34,648 nucleotides of DNA from Salibacterium aidingense DSM 18341 (GCF_000429685.1 NZ_AUCI01000033.1:1-34648), one strand, 5' to 3'; shown: positions 7,659 to 18,040, numbered from the stretch's first letter. The notes: generated by a model not told the origin, from the letters alone. Translations and numbers: made by a program.

Positions 7659-8590
7659 TACGAGTCAAGCTCGCTTTTCACTTTATCAAGTATTTCTTTC
7701 CCCCCGCGCTGGAGAAGAGTTTGAGCAGCCTCTCTGCCAACCTCAAGCGGGTTGGACCCTGTCTTTTTCTCACGCAGCACCGTCGCTCCATCCGGAGAGC
7801 CTATCATTGCTGTCAATGTTACGTCTCCGTTGGCTTCAAGCAGGGCGTAGCCGCCGATCGGTACTTGGCAGCCGCCTTCCACTTCCTGCAAAAAGGCGCG
7901 TTCTGCTGTCACTCGTCTTGCCACAAGTTCATCGTTCAGCTCATCCAAAACGTTCCGTACTTCTTCATCATCAGCACGGCATTCTAAACCCAGGGCCCCC
8001 TGCCCTACAGCTGGAAGGCAAATATCCGGATCAAGGTATTCTGTTACGATTTTTTCATCCCAGCCCATACGCCCAAGACCTGCCGATGCCAGCACAATGG
8101 CGTCAAAATTTTCCTCACGGAGCTTGCGGAGACGTGTCTCAATGTTACCGCGAATCCACTGAATGTCTACATCCGGCCGCCGCGCCAGAATTTGGGCGGA
8201 ACGCCGCAGACTGCTCGTGCCAACCACAGCTCCTGACGGTAAGTCATCTAGTAAAAGATCTTCATTTGAAATGAGAACGTCCCGGGGATCCACACGGTTT
8301 GTAATCGCCCCCAGGGTAAATCCTTCTTCCATTTCCCCGGGGAGGTCTTTCATACTGTGTACTGCAATGTCAATTTCATTATGGATGAGGGCTTCCTCAA
8401 TTTCTTTTATGAACAATCCTTTCCCGCCAACTTTAGAAAGAGTGACATCAAGAATTTTATCCCCCTTGGTCACAATTTTTTTTGTCTCAAACTCATAGGG
8501 GAGATTTCTTTTATTGAGCTCATTAATGACCCACTCCGTTTGTTTCATTGCGAGGTTGCTTTTTCTCGTTCCTAATACAATCGTACGCAT
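7658..8590 (-). CDS. hemC: Hydroxymethylbilane synthase (porphobilinogen deaminase)
   Basis: Polymerises four porphobilinogens into hydroxymethylbilane. From the chosen ATG at 8590 the protein has 310 residues ([15 protein letters not shown]), preceded by GGAGG; a longer in-frame reading to 8647 lacks a ribosome site. The dipyrromethane cofactor attaches to Cys241 in [12 protein letters not shown], and the catalytic Asp82 lies in HSMKDLP. The arginine-rich substrate-binding segment [10 protein letters not shown] (about 124-133) is present. About 146 bases separate it from hemX, more than elsewhere in this operon; that gap contains a possible degenerate repeat. Confidence 0.97.
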   Translation of the reverse strand: MRTIVLGTRKSNLAMKQTEWVINELNKRNLPYEFETKKIVTKGDKILDVTLSKVGGKGLFIKEIEEALIHNEIDIAVHSMKDLPGEMEEGFTLGAITNRVDPRDVLISNEDLLLDDLPSGAVVGTSSLRRSAQILARRPDVDIQWIRGNIETRLRKLREENFDAIVLASAGLGRMGWDEKIVTEYLDPDICLPAVGQGALGLECRADDEEVRNVLDELNDELVARRVTAERAFLQEVEGGCQVPIGGYALLEANGDVTLTAMIGSPDGATVLREKKTGSNPLEVGREAAQTLLQRGGKEILDKVKSELDS

Positions 8591-8736
8591 GTTATTCCTC
8601 CATCTGAAGCTGAGCCCAGCGAGGGCCGCAGCTGTTCTTCCTTTCATGTTTGGCTTCGAGCCTGACAGGACCCAAGCTTCCGTAGTTAAAAGCTTTTACA
8701 AAGATATCCTAATCTAAACCATGGCGGGAGCCAGCT

Positions 8737-9567
8737 TTAAAAATACCAGAAATGAAAACCCGTCAATTCACTGGATAGAAAATAATTAATCAATACAATC
8801 AAAAAGCCCGAGATATTAAATAATGCCATATTGTAACCTCTGCGATGTTTAACAGCCCAAAGATAAAGGTACATGCTGTAGACAATCAGCACCACGGTCG
8901 AGCCAAGCACTTTGGCATCCAGCCAGGGCAGCTGCTGCAGCTGAATGGACGCCCACACAAACCCCAGGATAAAACCAAGGAGCATGAACGGCACGCCAAA
9001 TGTTGTCATCATGAAGGAGAGACGTTCCATTCTCGGCAGGTTCTCCAGCCGGAGCAGGCGTTTCCCCCACTGTTTCCGTTTTAATAAATAATGCTGTAAT
9101 AAATACAATACCGCAAACACGAAGGCAATGGTGAATGCCGCATAAGCGATCATAATAAGGGTGACATGGACAACGAGCAGTTCTGAGATTAATAGATCAT
9201 TTAAATCAGCAGGAACGTCCCCATCCGGGGTAAATAAACTGAACGCCATCATCACAAACCCCACCACATTCGTGAAAAAAACAAGAAAATCGACCCGGAA
9301 AAACCAGTTGATGACAAGGGATAACGTGACAAGCAGCCAGGCATAAAAAAACAGCCCTTCAAATGGCGTAATGATGGGCAGTCTGTCAAATTGCAGAGCC
9401 CGGATGATGAAAAATACCGTTTGCAGCACCCAGACAATAGAAAGCAACCAGAAGGCGATTCGATTCACCTTCCGGTTGGTCTGTAAAAAATCAATAAAAT
9501 ATCCAAATACGCTCAGGCTGTAAAAAACAATGGTCACAACATAAATAATTCCGGCTGAAGCAACCAT
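8737..9567 (-). CDS. hemX: HemX, cytochrome c assembly (CcsA)-like membrane protein
   Basis: A 276-residue integral membrane protein with about eight hydrophobic segments, in the HemX branch of the CcsA/CcmC family. In B. subtilis HemX lowers the level of HemA (glutamyl-tRNA reductase), so it acts as a brake on haem synthesis; that role is known for the family rather than seen here. Conserved polar spots such as the His in LLVVHVTLIMIAYAAF are visible. It starts 17 bases after the hemA stop, and its AGGAGAGGAG ribosome site overlaps that stop. An out-of-frame ATG lies four bases upstream. Confidence 0.93.
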   Translation of the reverse strand: MVASAGIIYVVTIVFYSLSVFGYFIDFLQTNRKVNRIAFWLLSIVWVLQTVFFIIRALQFDRLPIITPFEGLFFYAWLLVTLSLVINWFFRVDFLVFFTNVVGFVMMAFSLFTPDGDVPADLNDLLISELLVVHVTLIMIAYAAFTIAFVFAVLYLLQHYLLKRKQWGKRLLRLENLPRMERLSFMMTTFGVPFMLLGFILGFVWASIQLQQLPWLDAKVLGSTVVLIVYSMYLYLWAVKHRRGYNMALFNISGFLIVLINYFLSSELTGFHFWYF

Positions 9568-9584
9568 CCATTACAACTCCTCTC

Positions 9585-10979
9585 CTAGGAACGGAAGGTA
9601 ATATCTTTCGCGTAGGCGTACGGAGATACGGCACGTTTCTTCTGCCGCCCCCATTCTTTCTCGGCTTCTTCCACTTTTGTCTGCTGTTCTTCCGCTTCTT
9701 TCGCTATTTCCACTTCCTCTTCCAGCCCAAAGATTTCAGTGAATAATGCAAGAGAATCTTCGGCATCTGGTTCTGCCGCCATTTCTTTTGCTCTGGTAAT
9801 CGGTTCTTTCAGCATTTGATTGATAATGCTTTTTGTATGCTTACGAAGAACTTTTTTCTCTCGTTCCGATAAATCAGGAAGCTTCCGTTCAATGCTGTTC
9901 ATGGTTTCCGATTGAATGGAAAGAGCTTTTGTCCGGAGCGCCGAAATGACAGGAACCACTCCCAGGGTATGCACCCATTCCTTAAAGGCCGCAAGCTCAG
10001 ATGAAATCATATCTTCGATTTTTTCCGCTTCTGTTCTGCGTTCTTCCATGTTAGCCGCTACAATTCCCTGAAGATCGTCAATATCATATAAGAAAATGTT
10101 GTCCAGGTCCTCCAGCGCCGGATCAAAGTCACGCGGTACTGCAATATCCACCATAAATAGGGGACGGCCTTTTCTGCTCTTCAATACCTTTTCCATCATC
10201 GGTTTATCGAGAACATACTCTCCCGAACCGGTAGAAGAAATGACGATATCTGCTTCTGTCATATAGCTCCGTAGATTATCCATGCTTCCTGCTTTACCAA
10301 AAAAGCGTTCCGCCAGCTCTGCTGCTTTTGCATAAGTCCGGTTCAGCACAGTAACTTCAGCGGCCCCGCTTGAATGAAGATGTTTTGCCGTCAATTCACT
10401 CATCTTACCGGCCCCAAGGACAACGACATGCTTGTCCTTAAACTCTCCTAGAATTTTCTTTCCGAGTTCTACTGCGGCATAACTGACAGATACCGCGTTA
10501 TCATTAATTTCTGTCTCGTGATGAGCTTTTTTCGCAAATGTAATGGCCTGACGGAACAATTCATTCAGCACCGTTCCCGTTGCTTCTTCCTTTTGTGCGT
10601 AAAAAAAGCTGTCTTTCACCTGGCCTAAAATCTGTGTTTCCCCCAGAACCATGGAATCCAGACCAGCAGTTACCCGGAATAAATGCTGGATAGCCGCATC
10701 ATTTTCACGGATATTCAAATGGGCGCCGAATTCATCAATCGGAAGTCCGAACCATTCGTATAGGAACTTTTTTATAAAGTGCCGTCCGGTATGCAATTGA
10801 TCGGCTACCGCATAAATTTCCGTCCGGTTGCAGGTGGACACGATGGTGCATTCCAGAATGCTCTTCATACTGCGAAGCTGATGCAGGGCATCCGGCAGTG
10901 TTTCCTCCTGGAAAGCCAACTGTTCCCTTATTTCTACTGGGGTTGTTTTATAATCAAAGCCAGCCACAATAATATGCAT
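9585..10979 (-). CDS. hemA: Glutamyl-tRNA reductase
   Basis: First enzyme of tetrapyrrole synthesis: reduces the glutamyl group on tRNA-Glu to glutamate-1-semialdehyde with NADPH. The protein is 464 residues from ATG 10979 ([14 protein letters not shown]), with GGGGTG six bases before it; a longer reading to 11003 has no such site. The catalytic cysteine is Cys50 in [10 protein letters not shown]. The NADPH-binding core is [18 protein letters not shown] (about 186-203), and a C-terminal helical dimerisation region follows. The tail (about 430-464) is unusually Glu/Lys-rich. It leads hemAXCDBL and has its own sigma-A promoter. Confidence 0.96.
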   Translation of the reverse strand: MHIIVAGFDYKTTPVEIREQLAFQEETLPDALHQLRSMKSILECTIVSTCNRTEIYAVADQLHTGRHFIKKFLYEWFGLPIDEFGAHLNIRENDAAIQHLFRVTAGLDSMVLGETQILGQVKDSFFYAQKEEATGTVLNELFRQAITFAKKAHHETEINDNAVSVSYAAVELGKKILGEFKDKHVVVLGAGKMSELTAKHLHSSGAAEVTVLNRTYAKAAELAERFFGKAGSMDNLRSYMTEADIVISSTGSGEYVLDKPMMEKVLKSRKGRPLFMVDIAVPRDFDPALEDLDNIFLYDIDDLQGIVAANMEERRTEAEKIEDMISSELAAFKEWVHTLGVVPVISALRTKALSIQSETMNSIERKLPDLSEREKKVLRKHTKSIINQMLKEPITRAKEMAAEPDAEDSLALFTEIFGLEEEVEIAKEAEEQQTKVEEAEKEWGRQKKRAVSPYAYAKDITFRS

Positions 10980-11053
10980 GTTTTCACCCCGCCATTGCTG
11001 CAATTACGTCAAATCTATAGATCGTTACTATTTTCTTTCCACACAATCGCTGT

Positions 11054-11082
11054 ATTATACCTTATTGTATCATGGTTGTAAA
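11054..11082 (-). promoter_or_regulatory. Sigma-A promoter of the hem operon
   Basis: TTTACA (11082-11077) and a perfect TATAAT (11059-11054) with a 17-base spacer, about 75 bases before the hemA start. No terminator-like leader is seen between it and hemA. Confidence 0.88.
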
Positions 11083-11118
11083 ATTCCTCAAAAAATCAAA
11101 TGTGAACAGTTCCTGACT

Positions 11119-11134
11119 TTTATGATATCATAAA
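11119..11134. promoter_or_regulatory. 16-base perfect palindrome between hemA and the ysxD-position gene
   Basis: TTTATGATATCATAAA is its own reverse complement. It lies 37 bases upstream of the hemA -35 and about 40 bases before the divergent gene's ATG, a place suited to an operator acting on one or both. It resembles Fur/PerR-family sites in AT-rich dyad character but lacks the central single base of the 7-1-7 form. Confidence 0.4.
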
Positions 11135-11172
11135 CTTTCGACAAGTTTCTAATAATGTGATGGAGGACTGTC

Positions 11173-11658
11173 ATGAAAAAACAAAGCCTGTTTTACGGTA
11201 TTATTGTTACCGGATTGGCTCTTATGCTGCTTTTCCAGAATTGGGAGGTTACAAAAGCAGAAGCCTGGATGACATGGCCCTCCCTGTTGATAGTGGGAGG
11301 GGCTGCATTTTTAGCCGAAAGTGCAGCAGGCCGCATCCCCCTTTCCTTTTTACCGGGGCTGCTTATGCTGTTTTTCGGGCTGCACTTTCATTTACTGCGA
11401 ATTCTGGAATTCTGGCCGGACCACCCGGGAATGTATTTTCTTTACTTTGGACTTGCTATCGTGCTGGACTTTTTACAAACGAGAAATTCCGGTTGGTTTA
11501 CCGGAATCCTGCTCCTGCTCACAGGAGCTGCTTTGTTTTATTCCAGCGAACTGCGCACCCTTATTGGAGAACAGGCCGCCTTTGGAGTAGAGCGGTTTGG
11601 TCCATTGCTGCTTCTTCTCTTCGGTCTTTATTTACTATTTTTGAAAAAAAACCGTTAA
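11173..11658 (+). CDS. Small integral membrane protein at the ysxD position
   Basis: A 161-residue hydrophobic protein with five to six probable membrane segments (about 5-22, 34-50, 56-78, 85-100, 108-124, 139-157) and a basic end (FLKKNR). I do not recognise a specific family; its overall look is that of small LiaI/LiaF-like multi-pass proteins. It occupies the place of ysxD between ysxC and hemA, but is on the plus strand, facing away from hemA. GGAGGA lies six bases before the ATG. A strong terminator follows at once. Confidence 0.72.
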   Translation: MKKQSLFYGIIVTGLALMLLFQNWEVTKAEAWMTWPSLLIVGGAAFLAESAAGRIPLSFLPGLLMLFFGLHFHLLRILEFWPDHPGMYFLYFGLAIVLDFLQTRNSGWFTGILLLLTGAALFYSSELRTLIGEQAAFGVERFGPLLLLLFGLYLLFLKKNR

Positions 11659-11669
11659 ATTTCGGAAAC

Positions 11670-11705
11670 GCAAGCGGGCTTTCCCTTGTCCCCGCTTGCT
11701 TTTTT
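11670..11705 (+). terminator. Terminator after the ysxD-position gene
   Basis: GCAAGCGGG / CCCGCTTGC arms around a 12-base loop, followed by six T. The T-run overlaps the stop codon of convergent ysxC; on the minus strand the stem is not followed by a proper T-run. Confidence 0.85.
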
Positions 11706-12285
11706 ACATGAATTTCTGAAGGGCTTTCCAACTATCCTCTTTTCCCTGTCCGGTTTCTGCTGAAAACAGCACAATGTCATCCGTCTTTTCCATCCCGAGC
11801 GTTTCTTTCACCTGCTTCACATGCCTTGGGCGTTTATTTTTAGAAACTTTATCCGCTTTCGTGGCAATAACAAGAATCGGCAGTTCAAAATGTTTAAGAT
11901 AGGCATACATTTGTACATCTTCCTTGCTCGGCGCATGGCGTACGTCAATGATGAGAACTACTCCCTGCAGATTTTCTCTGTTGGAAAAATAGGTCTCCAT
12001 CATTTCCCCCCAGGCTGCACGCTCGGACTTCGATACTTTTGCGTAACCATATCCAGGTACATCGACAAAAACAAAACGCTCTTCGATGTTATAAAAATTA
12101 AGTGTCTGAGTTTTTCCCGGTTTTCCTGAGGTCCGGGCGAGATTCTTCCGCGTAACAAGCGTGTTGATAAACGACGACTTGCCCACATTAGAACGGCCTG
12201 CCAAAGCAATTTCGGGAAGACCTGTTTTTGGGTATTGTTCCGGTTTCACTGCACTTATAATCAGATCCGCCTCGTTAACTTTCAT
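11704..12285 (-). CDS. ysxC: Ribosome biogenesis GTPase YsxC/EngB
   Basis: An essential-type GTPase that in the known family helps assemble the 50S ribosomal subunit. The protein has 193 residues, the standard length. GTPase motifs are all present: G1 GRSNVGKS (30-37), G3 DVPGYG (75-80), G4 TKAD (142-145) and G5 SAETGQG (about 175-181). The start is the ATG at 12285 ([10 protein letters not shown]), with GGGGGAGG ahead of it, overlapping the lonA tail by 11 bases; the reading to 12321 lies inside lonA. Coupled translation with lonA is likely. It ends the lonA-ysxC unit. Confidence 0.96.
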   Translation of the reverse strand: MKVNEADLIISAVKPEQYPKTGLPEIALAGRSNVGKSSFINTLVTRKNLARTSGKPGKTQTLNFYNIEERFVFVDVPGYGYAKVSKSERAAWGEMMETYFSNRENLQGVVLIIDVRHAPSKEDVQMYAYLKHFELPILVIATKADKVSKNKRPRHVKQVKETLGMEKTDDIVLFSAETGQGKEDSWKALQKFM

Positions 12286-14605
12286 TTTCCTCCCCCAATG
12301 CATGTGCCAGTACTTCATCAAGATGAGAAACCGTAATAAAAGTCAGCCCGTCTCTCACACTTTCCGGAATGTCCTCAATATCTTTTTTATTTTCTTCCGG
12401 AATAATAATCTTTTCCAGACCTGCCCGGTGCGCGCTCATTGCTTTTTCTTTCAGCCCGCCTATCGGCAGAACACGGCCGCGCAGTGTAATTTCCCCGGTC
12501 ATTCCCACTTCTTTTTTTACGACACGGCCGGTCAGTGCGGAAATAAGGGCGGTTGCCATCGTAATCCCGGCGGAAGGGCCGTCCTTCGGCGTAGCTCCTT
12601 CTGGTACATGAATGTGGATATCATATTTTTCATGAAAATCCGCATCGATTTTTAGTTCATCGGAGCGGGAGCGTATATAGCTAAAAGCAGCCTGAGCAGA
12701 TTCTTTCATGACGTCCCCAAGTTTGCCGGTCAGCGTCAATTCCCCTTTCCCTTTTGCAAGAGAAACTTCTATGGAAAGGGTGTTACCTCCGGCTGTTGTA
12801 TAGGCAAGTCCGGTAGCTGCTCCAATCTGGTCCTCTTCCTCCGCTTTTCCATAGCGGTACTTCGGCTGCCCAAGCATTTCTTCGATAGTATTCACGGTCA
12901 CTATCACTCGTTTTCTTTCGCCCGAAATAATCCGTTTTACTGCTTTCCGGCAGACCGTTGCAATTTCCCGTTCTAAACCGCGGACTCCAGCTTCCCTCGT
13001 ATAATAACGAATTAATTTTAATAATGCTTCGTCTTTAAATTGAATTTTCCCCTTGGTTAATCCATGTTCTTTCGTTTGTTTCGGCAGAAGGTGATTCTTA
13101 GCTATTCCCTGCTTCTCCACCTCCGTATAACCTGCGATAGAGATGAACTCCATTCTGTCAAGAAGAGGCTCCGGAATCATGGAAACATTATTGGCGGTAG
13201 TAATGAACATTACTTTGGATAAATTATACGGTTCTTCAATAAAATGGTCGCTGAATGAATTATTCTGCTCCGGATCAAGCACTTCCAGCATCGCTGCAGA
13301 AGGGTCCCCGCGGAAGTCGCTTGCCATTTTATCTATCTCATCCAGTAAAAACACGGGGTTTGTCGATCCTGCTTTTTTCATTCCCTGAATAATCCGGCCC
13401 GGCATAGCACCGACATACGTACGACGATGGCCGCGGATTTCTGCTTCATCGCGTACACCGCCGAGGGAAATACGGACAAAATTCCGTTCCAGAGCGCGGG
13501 CGACGGACCGGGCAAGAGACGTTTTCCCGACACCCGGCGGTCCAGTGAGACAAAGAATTGGTCCCTTCAAGGATTCGGTCATTTCCTGGACAGCCAAATA
13601 TTCCAGCACCCGTTCTTTCACCTGATCGAGTCCATGATGATCTTCATCAAGAATATTCTGGGCATGGTTAACATCCAGCCGGTCTTCCGTTTCCTCTGTC
13701 CATGGAATCGCAACCAGCCACTCTATATAGTTTCTTATAACCGAACTTTCAGCTGAGGTGGATGGCATTTTTTCGTAACGGTCAAGCTCTTTGTAAGCTT
13801 TTTCCTCAACATTTTGAGGCATGTTTACCTGCTCGATTTTTTCTTTCAGTTCTTCGACCTCTCCAGTCTTTCCTTCTTTGTCCCCAAGTTCCTTCTGAAT
13901 CGCCTTCATCTGCTCACGCAGATAGTATTCCTTCTGCGTTTTTTCCATGGACTTTTTTACACGCTGCCCGATTTTCTGTTCCAGTCCCAATACTTCTTTT
14001 TCATTATTCAAGATTTCGAGTATTTTCATCAGCCTGTCCCGGACCGGTACTGTTTCGAGAAGTTTTTGTTTTTCCGCCACTTTCAGCGGCAGATGGGAGG
14101 AAACGACATCGGCAAGCCTGCCGGGTTCGGCTATATCCTGAACGGATTGAAGGGTTTCGTTGGATACTTTTTTGGAAATGGACACATATTGTTCAAACTG
14201 CTCCATCACATTTCTCATTAAAGCCAGTTCTTCCGAATCATTTATATTCTCTTCCGGCTCCAGCAGTTTCATTTCCACTTCAAAATAGTCTTCTCTATCT
14301 AAAAAACGACTGATTTCTGCTCGGCTTAAGCCCTCCACAAGCACCCGGATGGTTCCGTTAGGTAATTTAAGCATTTGTTTCACCTTAGCGTGGGTACCAA
14401 TATGGTACATATCGCTTTCGGCCGGTTCATCGATAGATAAATCAATTTGACTCGTTAACAATATCTCGCTGTCATCCACCATCGCCTGCTCCAGTGCCTG
14501 CACTGATTTTTCCCGGCCGACATCCAGATGCAGCACCATCGTTGGGAAAACAAGCAGCCCCCGAAGCGGAAGCAGGGGGATATTTCGTTTTCTTTCTTGT
14601 TCCAC
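12275..14605 (-). CDS. lonA: ATP-dependent protease LonA
   Basis: Cytoplasmic AAA+ protease that degrades misfolded and regulatory proteins. From the GTG at 14605 the protein has 776 residues and begins [20 protein letters not shown], in register with B. subtilis LonA; a GTG two codons earlier leaves only two bases after the GGAGG site, so I prefer 14605 (eight bases). The LON substrate domain spans about 1-200, the AAA+ module about 205-580 with Walker A GPPGVGKT (355-362) and Walker [10 protein letters not shown] (about 418-426), and the peptidase domain follows with the Ser678/Lys721 dyad (PKDGPSAG and GGLKEK). Its stop overlaps ysxC. The lonB terminator lies about 55 bases upstream, so transcription probably starts in that gap or by readthrough. 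Confidence 0.97.
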   Translation of the reverse strand: MEQERKRNIPLLPLRGLLVFPTMVLHLDVGREKSVQALEQAMVDDSEILLTSQIDLSIDEPAESDMYHIGTHAKVKQMLKLPNGTIRVLVEGLSRAEISRFLDREDYFEVEMKLLEPEENINDSEELALMRNVMEQFEQYVSISKKVSNETLQSVQDIAEPGRLADVVSSHLPLKVAEKQKLLETVPVRDRLMKILEILNNEKEVLGLEQKIGQRVKKSMEKTQKEYYLREQMKAIQKELGDKEGKTGEVEELKEKIEQVNMPQNVEEKAYKELDRYEKMPSTSAESSVIRNYIEWLVAIPWTEETEDRLDVNHAQNILDEDHHGLDQVKERVLEYLAVQEMTESLKGPILCLTGPPGVGKTSLARSVARALERNFVRISLGGVRDEAEIRGHRRTYVGAMPGRIIQGMKKAGSTNPVFLLDEIDKMASDFRGDPSAAMLEVLDPEQNNSFSDHFIEEPYNLSKVMFITTANNVSMIPEPLLDRMEFISIAGYTEVEKQGIAKNHLLPKQTKEHGLTKGKIQFKDEALLKLIRYYTREAGVRGLEREIATVCRKAVKRIISGERKRVIVTVNTIEEMLGQPKYRYGKAEEEDQIGAATGLAYTTAGGNTLSIEVSLAKGKGELTLTGKLGDVMKESAQAAFSYIRSRSDELKIDADFHEKYDIHIHVPEGATPKDGPSAGITMATALISALTGRVVKKEVGMTGEITLRGRVLPIGGLKEKAMSAHRAGLEKIIIPEENKKDIEDIPESVRDGLTFITVSHLDEVLAHALGEENES

Positions 14606-14660
14606 CGGCACAACCTCCTTCTATTCTCCGTTATCCAAGACCTATATGTATGAACAGTGT

Positions 14661-14703
14661 AAAAAAAGACCCGCTTTAGTCTTTTCATCCGTCAAGCGGG
14701 TCT
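14661..14703 (-). terminator. Terminator after lonB
   Basis: AGACCCGCTT / AAGCGGGTCT arms followed by seven T on the minus strand, about 80 bases downstream of the lonB stop. Confidence 0.9.
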
Positions 14704-14784
14704 GCTTTCTTCCACTGTTAACCTGTAGAATGACTGGGTCATTTCCTTGGGAGTTTTACAGGGTAATGATGTTTTCATTCTATC

Positions 14785-16497
14785 CTATTCTTCAGGCGTT
14801 TGTCTAATACCCAGCTCTTCTGAAAAGGAAAGGGATGGCGAAACCACCGCTTCTCTGAATGAAGCAGGATTATTCCATGCCGCCTCTTCTTCTTCGATCG
14901 TCAAAGCCGATTTTAGCAATTGTTCCATGCGGTTTACCGGAATAATTTCCGCTTCTTTCTGATAATGAAAGGAGAGCTGATCGTTTTCTTCCGGAATAAA
15001 GATGAGACCTGCCCCGGCTTTGATCGCTGCCTCTACTTTAGCTGGAACACCTCCCACAGGCTTAATATCCCCATGGATGCCTAATTCGCCGGTCACAGCA
15101 ATTCCGCTTTGGATTTTAATACGTTTTACAGCGGAATAGACAGCAAGCATAATTGCCGCCCCGGCTGATGGTCCATCTACGGGGATGCCCCCTGGAAAAT
15201 TAACATGGATATCAAATTCTCTCACCGGCAGGTGCATGGACTGAAGAACTGTCATTACGTTTTCAACCGAGCTTTTAGCCAGACTTTTTCTTCTCGCCGA
15301 ATAGCCGGGAGTCCCATGTTTCTCTTCTTCTACAATGCCTGTCACCGTGACATTTCCCGTTCTCCCTTTTTTGGCAGCAGCTTCTATTTCAAGCAGCATC
15401 CCGGCTCCTGTCCGGGAAATCCCCAGGCCGTAGACTTTTCCTATTTCAGGCGTCTCCCGTACGGTTTTATCCAGACGCGGGGTTAAGCGCCCGGCTTGAA
15501 CGACCCATTCCATATCTTCTCTTGTGATCGCATGCCGTCCTGCTTCTTTTGCAGCACCGGCTGCAATTTGGATAGTATTTACTGCTTCTCTTCCATTATG
15601 AGCAAATTTGGCTGTGAGCTGTACCGCTTCTTCTTCAAGTTCAATTCTTGTTTTTTCAGCGGCATGATGGGCAATTTTCATAATTTCGGAAGGATCCAGA
15701 GCACGAAAGTATATTTCCATGCAGCGTGAACGGATAGCGGCCGGCAATTCTTCCGGCTGCCTGGTGGTAGCACCAACTAAGCGAAAATCCGCCGGCAGCC
15801 CATTTTTAAAAATGTCATGTATAAACGGAGGAATCTGCGGATTTGTCTCGCTGTAATAGGCACTCTCCAAAAAAACTTTGCGGTCTTCCAGCACTTTCAG
15901 CAATTTATTCAATTGAATGGAATGCAGTTCTCCGATTTCATCAATAAAAAGCATTCCTCCATGGGCTTTCGTTACCGCCCCGTGCTTTGGCTGCGGAATA
16001 CCGGCCTGCCCCATTGCCCCTGCCCCCTGGTAAATAGGATCATGAACAGATCCAATCAGAGGATCCGCAATCCCACGGTCATCAAAACGGGAGGTAGCAC
16101 CATCCAGTTCGACAAACGGTGCGTTCTTTTTAAAGGGGGAGGCCTCATTACGTTTTGCCATTTCAAGTACTAGGCGGGCCGCCGCTGTTTTCCCAATACC
16201 CGGAGGGCCGTATATCAGAACGTGCTGAGGATTTTCTCCACACAAGGCTGCTTTTAAGGCTTTAATTCCTTCTTCCTGGCCGATGACTTCCCGTAATGCC
16301 GAAGGTCGTACTTTTTCGGATAACGGCTGGGAAAGGGAAATAGAGCGAAGCCGGCTCATGTGTTCAATCTCTTTTTTGGAATCACGGTTCAGTGAAACTT
16401 TATTGGAACGCTGCTGTCGCAGCAGATTCCAAAAATATAACCCAACAATCACACCAAAAACCATTTGTATAAGAACCACAAACATCATGATATTCAA
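14785..16497 (-). CDS. lonB: ATP-dependent protease LonB (forespore type)
   Basis: A membrane-anchored Lon-like protease known to act during sporulation. From a TTG start at 16497 the protein has 570 residues; its N-terminal membrane segment (MNIMMFVVLIQMVFGVIVGLYFWNLL) aligns without a gap to the start of B. subtilis LonB. GGGGGA lies seven bases before the TTG; an ATG three codons later is the alternative. Walker A GPPGIGKT, Walker B GGMLFIDEIGE, and the Ser/Lys pair in VDGPSAGAAIM and KPVGGVPAKVEAA are clear. As in the family, there is no LON substrate domain. The C-terminal tail after the protease domain (about 35 residues, Glu/Ser-rich) is atypical. An upstream forespore-type promoter fits its role. 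Confidence 0.95.
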   Translation of the reverse strand: MNIMMFVVLIQMVFGVIVGLYFWNLLRQQRSNKVSLNRDSKKEIEHMSRLRSISLSQPLSEKVRPSALREVIGQEEGIKALKAALCGENPQHVLIYGPPGIGKTAAARLVLEMAKRNEASPFKKNAPFVELDGATSRFDDRGIADPLIGSVHDPIYQGAGAMGQAGIPQPKHGAVTKAHGGMLFIDEIGELHSIQLNKLLKVLEDRKVFLESAYYSETNPQIPPFIHDIFKNGLPADFRLVGATTRQPEELPAAIRSRCMEIYFRALDPSEIMKIAHHAAEKTRIELEEEAVQLTAKFAHNGREAVNTIQIAAGAAKEAGRHAITREDMEWVVQAGRLTPRLDKTVRETPEIGKVYGLGISRTGAGMLLEIEAAAKKGRTGNVTVTGIVEEEKHGTPGYSARRKSLAKSSVENVMTVLQSMHLPVREFDIHVNFPGGIPVDGPSAGAAIMLAVYSAVKRIKIQSGIAVTGELGIHGDIKPVGGVPAKVEAAIKAGAGLIFIPEENDQLSFHYQKEAEIIPVNRMEQLLKSALTIEEEEAAWNNPASFREAVVSPSLSFSEELGIRQTPEE

Positions 16498-16535
16498 AAA
16501 AAGTCCCCCTCGGAAAAAATCCCTGATCCTGTCTT

Positions 16536-16564
16536 TAGTATGTGTTACAGCCTGTGAAACATAC
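16536..16564 (-). promoter_or_regulatory. Predicted sigma-G (forespore) promoter of lonB
   Basis: On the minus strand GTATG (16564-16560) and CATACTA (16542-16536) are separated by 17 bases, matching the forespore pattern GNATR-N17/18-CATNNTA. The implied start near 16529 leaves a 30-base leader before the lonB TTG. Confidence 0.65.
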
Positions 16565-16636
16565 AATGATCCGGAATTCTTTCGGGGAGAGGATGGCATA
16601 CTTTTTCCTGCCACAGCGCAGGTAGTTTTAGTCCAA

Positions 16637-16676
16637 AAGAAAACCGTCCAGCCTTCCTATCCGGCTGGACGGTTTT
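16637..16676 (-). terminator. Terminator after clpX
   Basis: AAAACCGTCCAGCC / GGCTGGACGGTTTT, a 14-base perfect stem followed by CTTTT on the minus strand, eight bases past the clpX stop. It separates clpX transcription from lonB. Confidence 0.9.
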
Positions 16677-16683
16677 ATGACGA

Positions 16684-17964
16684 TCAGGCGCTTTCTTTAG
16701 GTTCTTTTTTATCCAAATATACTTCTTTGCCATCTTCAGTTTTTAATACAGGAGAAGCATCATCGGTGACAGCTTCTGCCGTGATGGTGCAGCTAGCAAT
16801 GTTGTCTTTGTTTGGCAGATCATACATGATATCAAGCATGATGCCTTCGATAATAGAACGTAAGCCCCGTGCTCCCGTTTTTCGATCGATTGCTTCGCGT
16901 GAAATCTCACGAAGGGCTTCTTCTGTAAATTCAAGTTCCACATTATCCATTTCCAACAGCTTTTGATACTGCTTGACGAGCGCATTCTTCGGCTGCGTCA
17001 GAATTTCCACGAGCGCGCTTTCATCGAGTTCGGAGAGACTGGAAATGACAGGGAGACGCCCGATGAATTCCGGAATCAGTCCGTAACGGAGCAGGTCTTC
17101 CGGAAGAATACGGCTCATGTATTCTTCTTTATCCATCTCTACTTTTTCCGATTCGGAACCAAAACCAATGACCTGTCTGCCAAGGCGCTGTTTTACAATT
17201 TGGTCAATACCGTCGAAAGCACCGCCGCAAATAAACAGGACGTTGGTTGTGTCAATTTGTATAAATTCCTGATGAGGATGTTTGCGTCCGCCTTGAGGAG
17301 GCACACTTGCCGTTGTTCCTTCAAGAATCTTCAGGAGGGCCTGCTGGACCCCTTCCCCGGAAACATCTCTTGTAATGGAAGGGTTTTCTGATTTCCTTGC
17401 CACTTTATCAATTTCATCAATGTAAATAATCCCTTTTTCTGCTTTTTCTACATCATAGTCGGCCGCCTGGATGAGCTTGAGCAGAATATTTTCCACGTCT
17501 TCTCCTACGTAACCGGCTTCTGTCAGAGACGTTGCATCGGCCATAGCAAACGGAACATTAAGAATCCTGGCCAGAGTCTGAGCCATCAGCGTTTTCCCGC
17601 TTCCAGTCGGACCAATCAGACAGATATTACTTTTGGCCAGTTCCACTTCATCCTGCTGTTTTGCCGCTGCGGTATTCACTCGTTTGTAATGATTGTACAC
17701 GGCTACTGCCAGAGAACGTTTCGCCCGCTCCTGCCCGATGACATAATCATCAAGGATCTCATTGATTTCATTCGGCTTCGGAATTTCTTCAAACTCCACT
17801 TCCTCTTCCGTGCCGAGCTCTTCTTCCACAATCTCTGTACACAGCTCGATGCATTCATCACATATATAAACGCCAGGTCCAGCAACTAATTTCCGGACTT
17901 GATCCTGTGTTTTCCCGCAAAAAGAACATTTCAGTTGTCCTTTTTCTTCATTGAACTTAAACAT
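16684..17964 (-). CDS. clpX: ATP-dependent Clp protease ATP-binding subunit ClpX
   Basis: AAA+ unfoldase that feeds substrates to ClpP. The protein has 426 residues from ATG 17964 ([13 protein letters not shown]); an upstream in-frame GTG is part of the GGGGTG ribosome site. The zinc-binding domain has Cys13, Cys16, Cys35 and Cys38. Walker A GPTGSGKT is at 118-125, Walker [10 protein letters not shown] at about 178-186, and the IGF tripeptide that docks to ClpP at 266-268 (RQVIGFGSE). The sensor region [14 protein letters not shown] follows. It is almost identical in layout to B. subtilis ClpX. It forms its own transcription unit between two terminators. Confidence 0.98.
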   Translation of the reverse strand: MFKFNEEKGQLKCSFCGKTQDQVRKLVAGPGVYICDECIELCTEIVEEELGTEEEVEFEEIPKPNEINEILDDYVIGQERAKRSLAVAVYNHYKRVNTAAAKQQDEVELAKSNICLIGPTGSGKTLMAQTLARILNVPFAMADATSLTEAGYVGEDVENILLKLIQAADYDVEKAEKGIIYIDEIDKVARKSENPSITRDVSGEGVQQALLKILEGTTASVPPQGGRKHPHQEFIQIDTTNVLFICGGAFDGIDQIVKQRLGRQVIGFGSESEKVEMDKEEYMSRILPEDLLRYGLIPEFIGRLPVISSLSELDESALVEILTQPKNALVKQYQKLLEMDNVELEFTEEALREISREAIDRKTGARGLRSIIEGIMLDIMYDLPNKDNIASCTITAEAVTDDASPVLKTEDGKEVYLDKKEPKESA

Positions 17965-18040
17965 TAACTTCACCCCTTACATAAATATTGTACACGAATC
18001 TTCCTGTTTCAGTACAATAATTTGGTATTCATTCCTCCAT

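Noticed and set aside
11045-11134. A PerR box of the 7-1-7 type at the hem promoter
   Set aside because: The nearest dyad is 16 bases with no central base, and no TTATAATNATTATAA-like site was found near the promoter.
12369-14313. Long plus-strand open frames opposite lonA
   Set aside because: They are shadows of the lonA coding sequence, lack ribosome sites and resemble no protein family.
16498-16614. N-terminal extension of lonB to 16614
   Set aside because: It covers the predicted promoter and ribosome site, and the extra residues have no counterpart in LonB.
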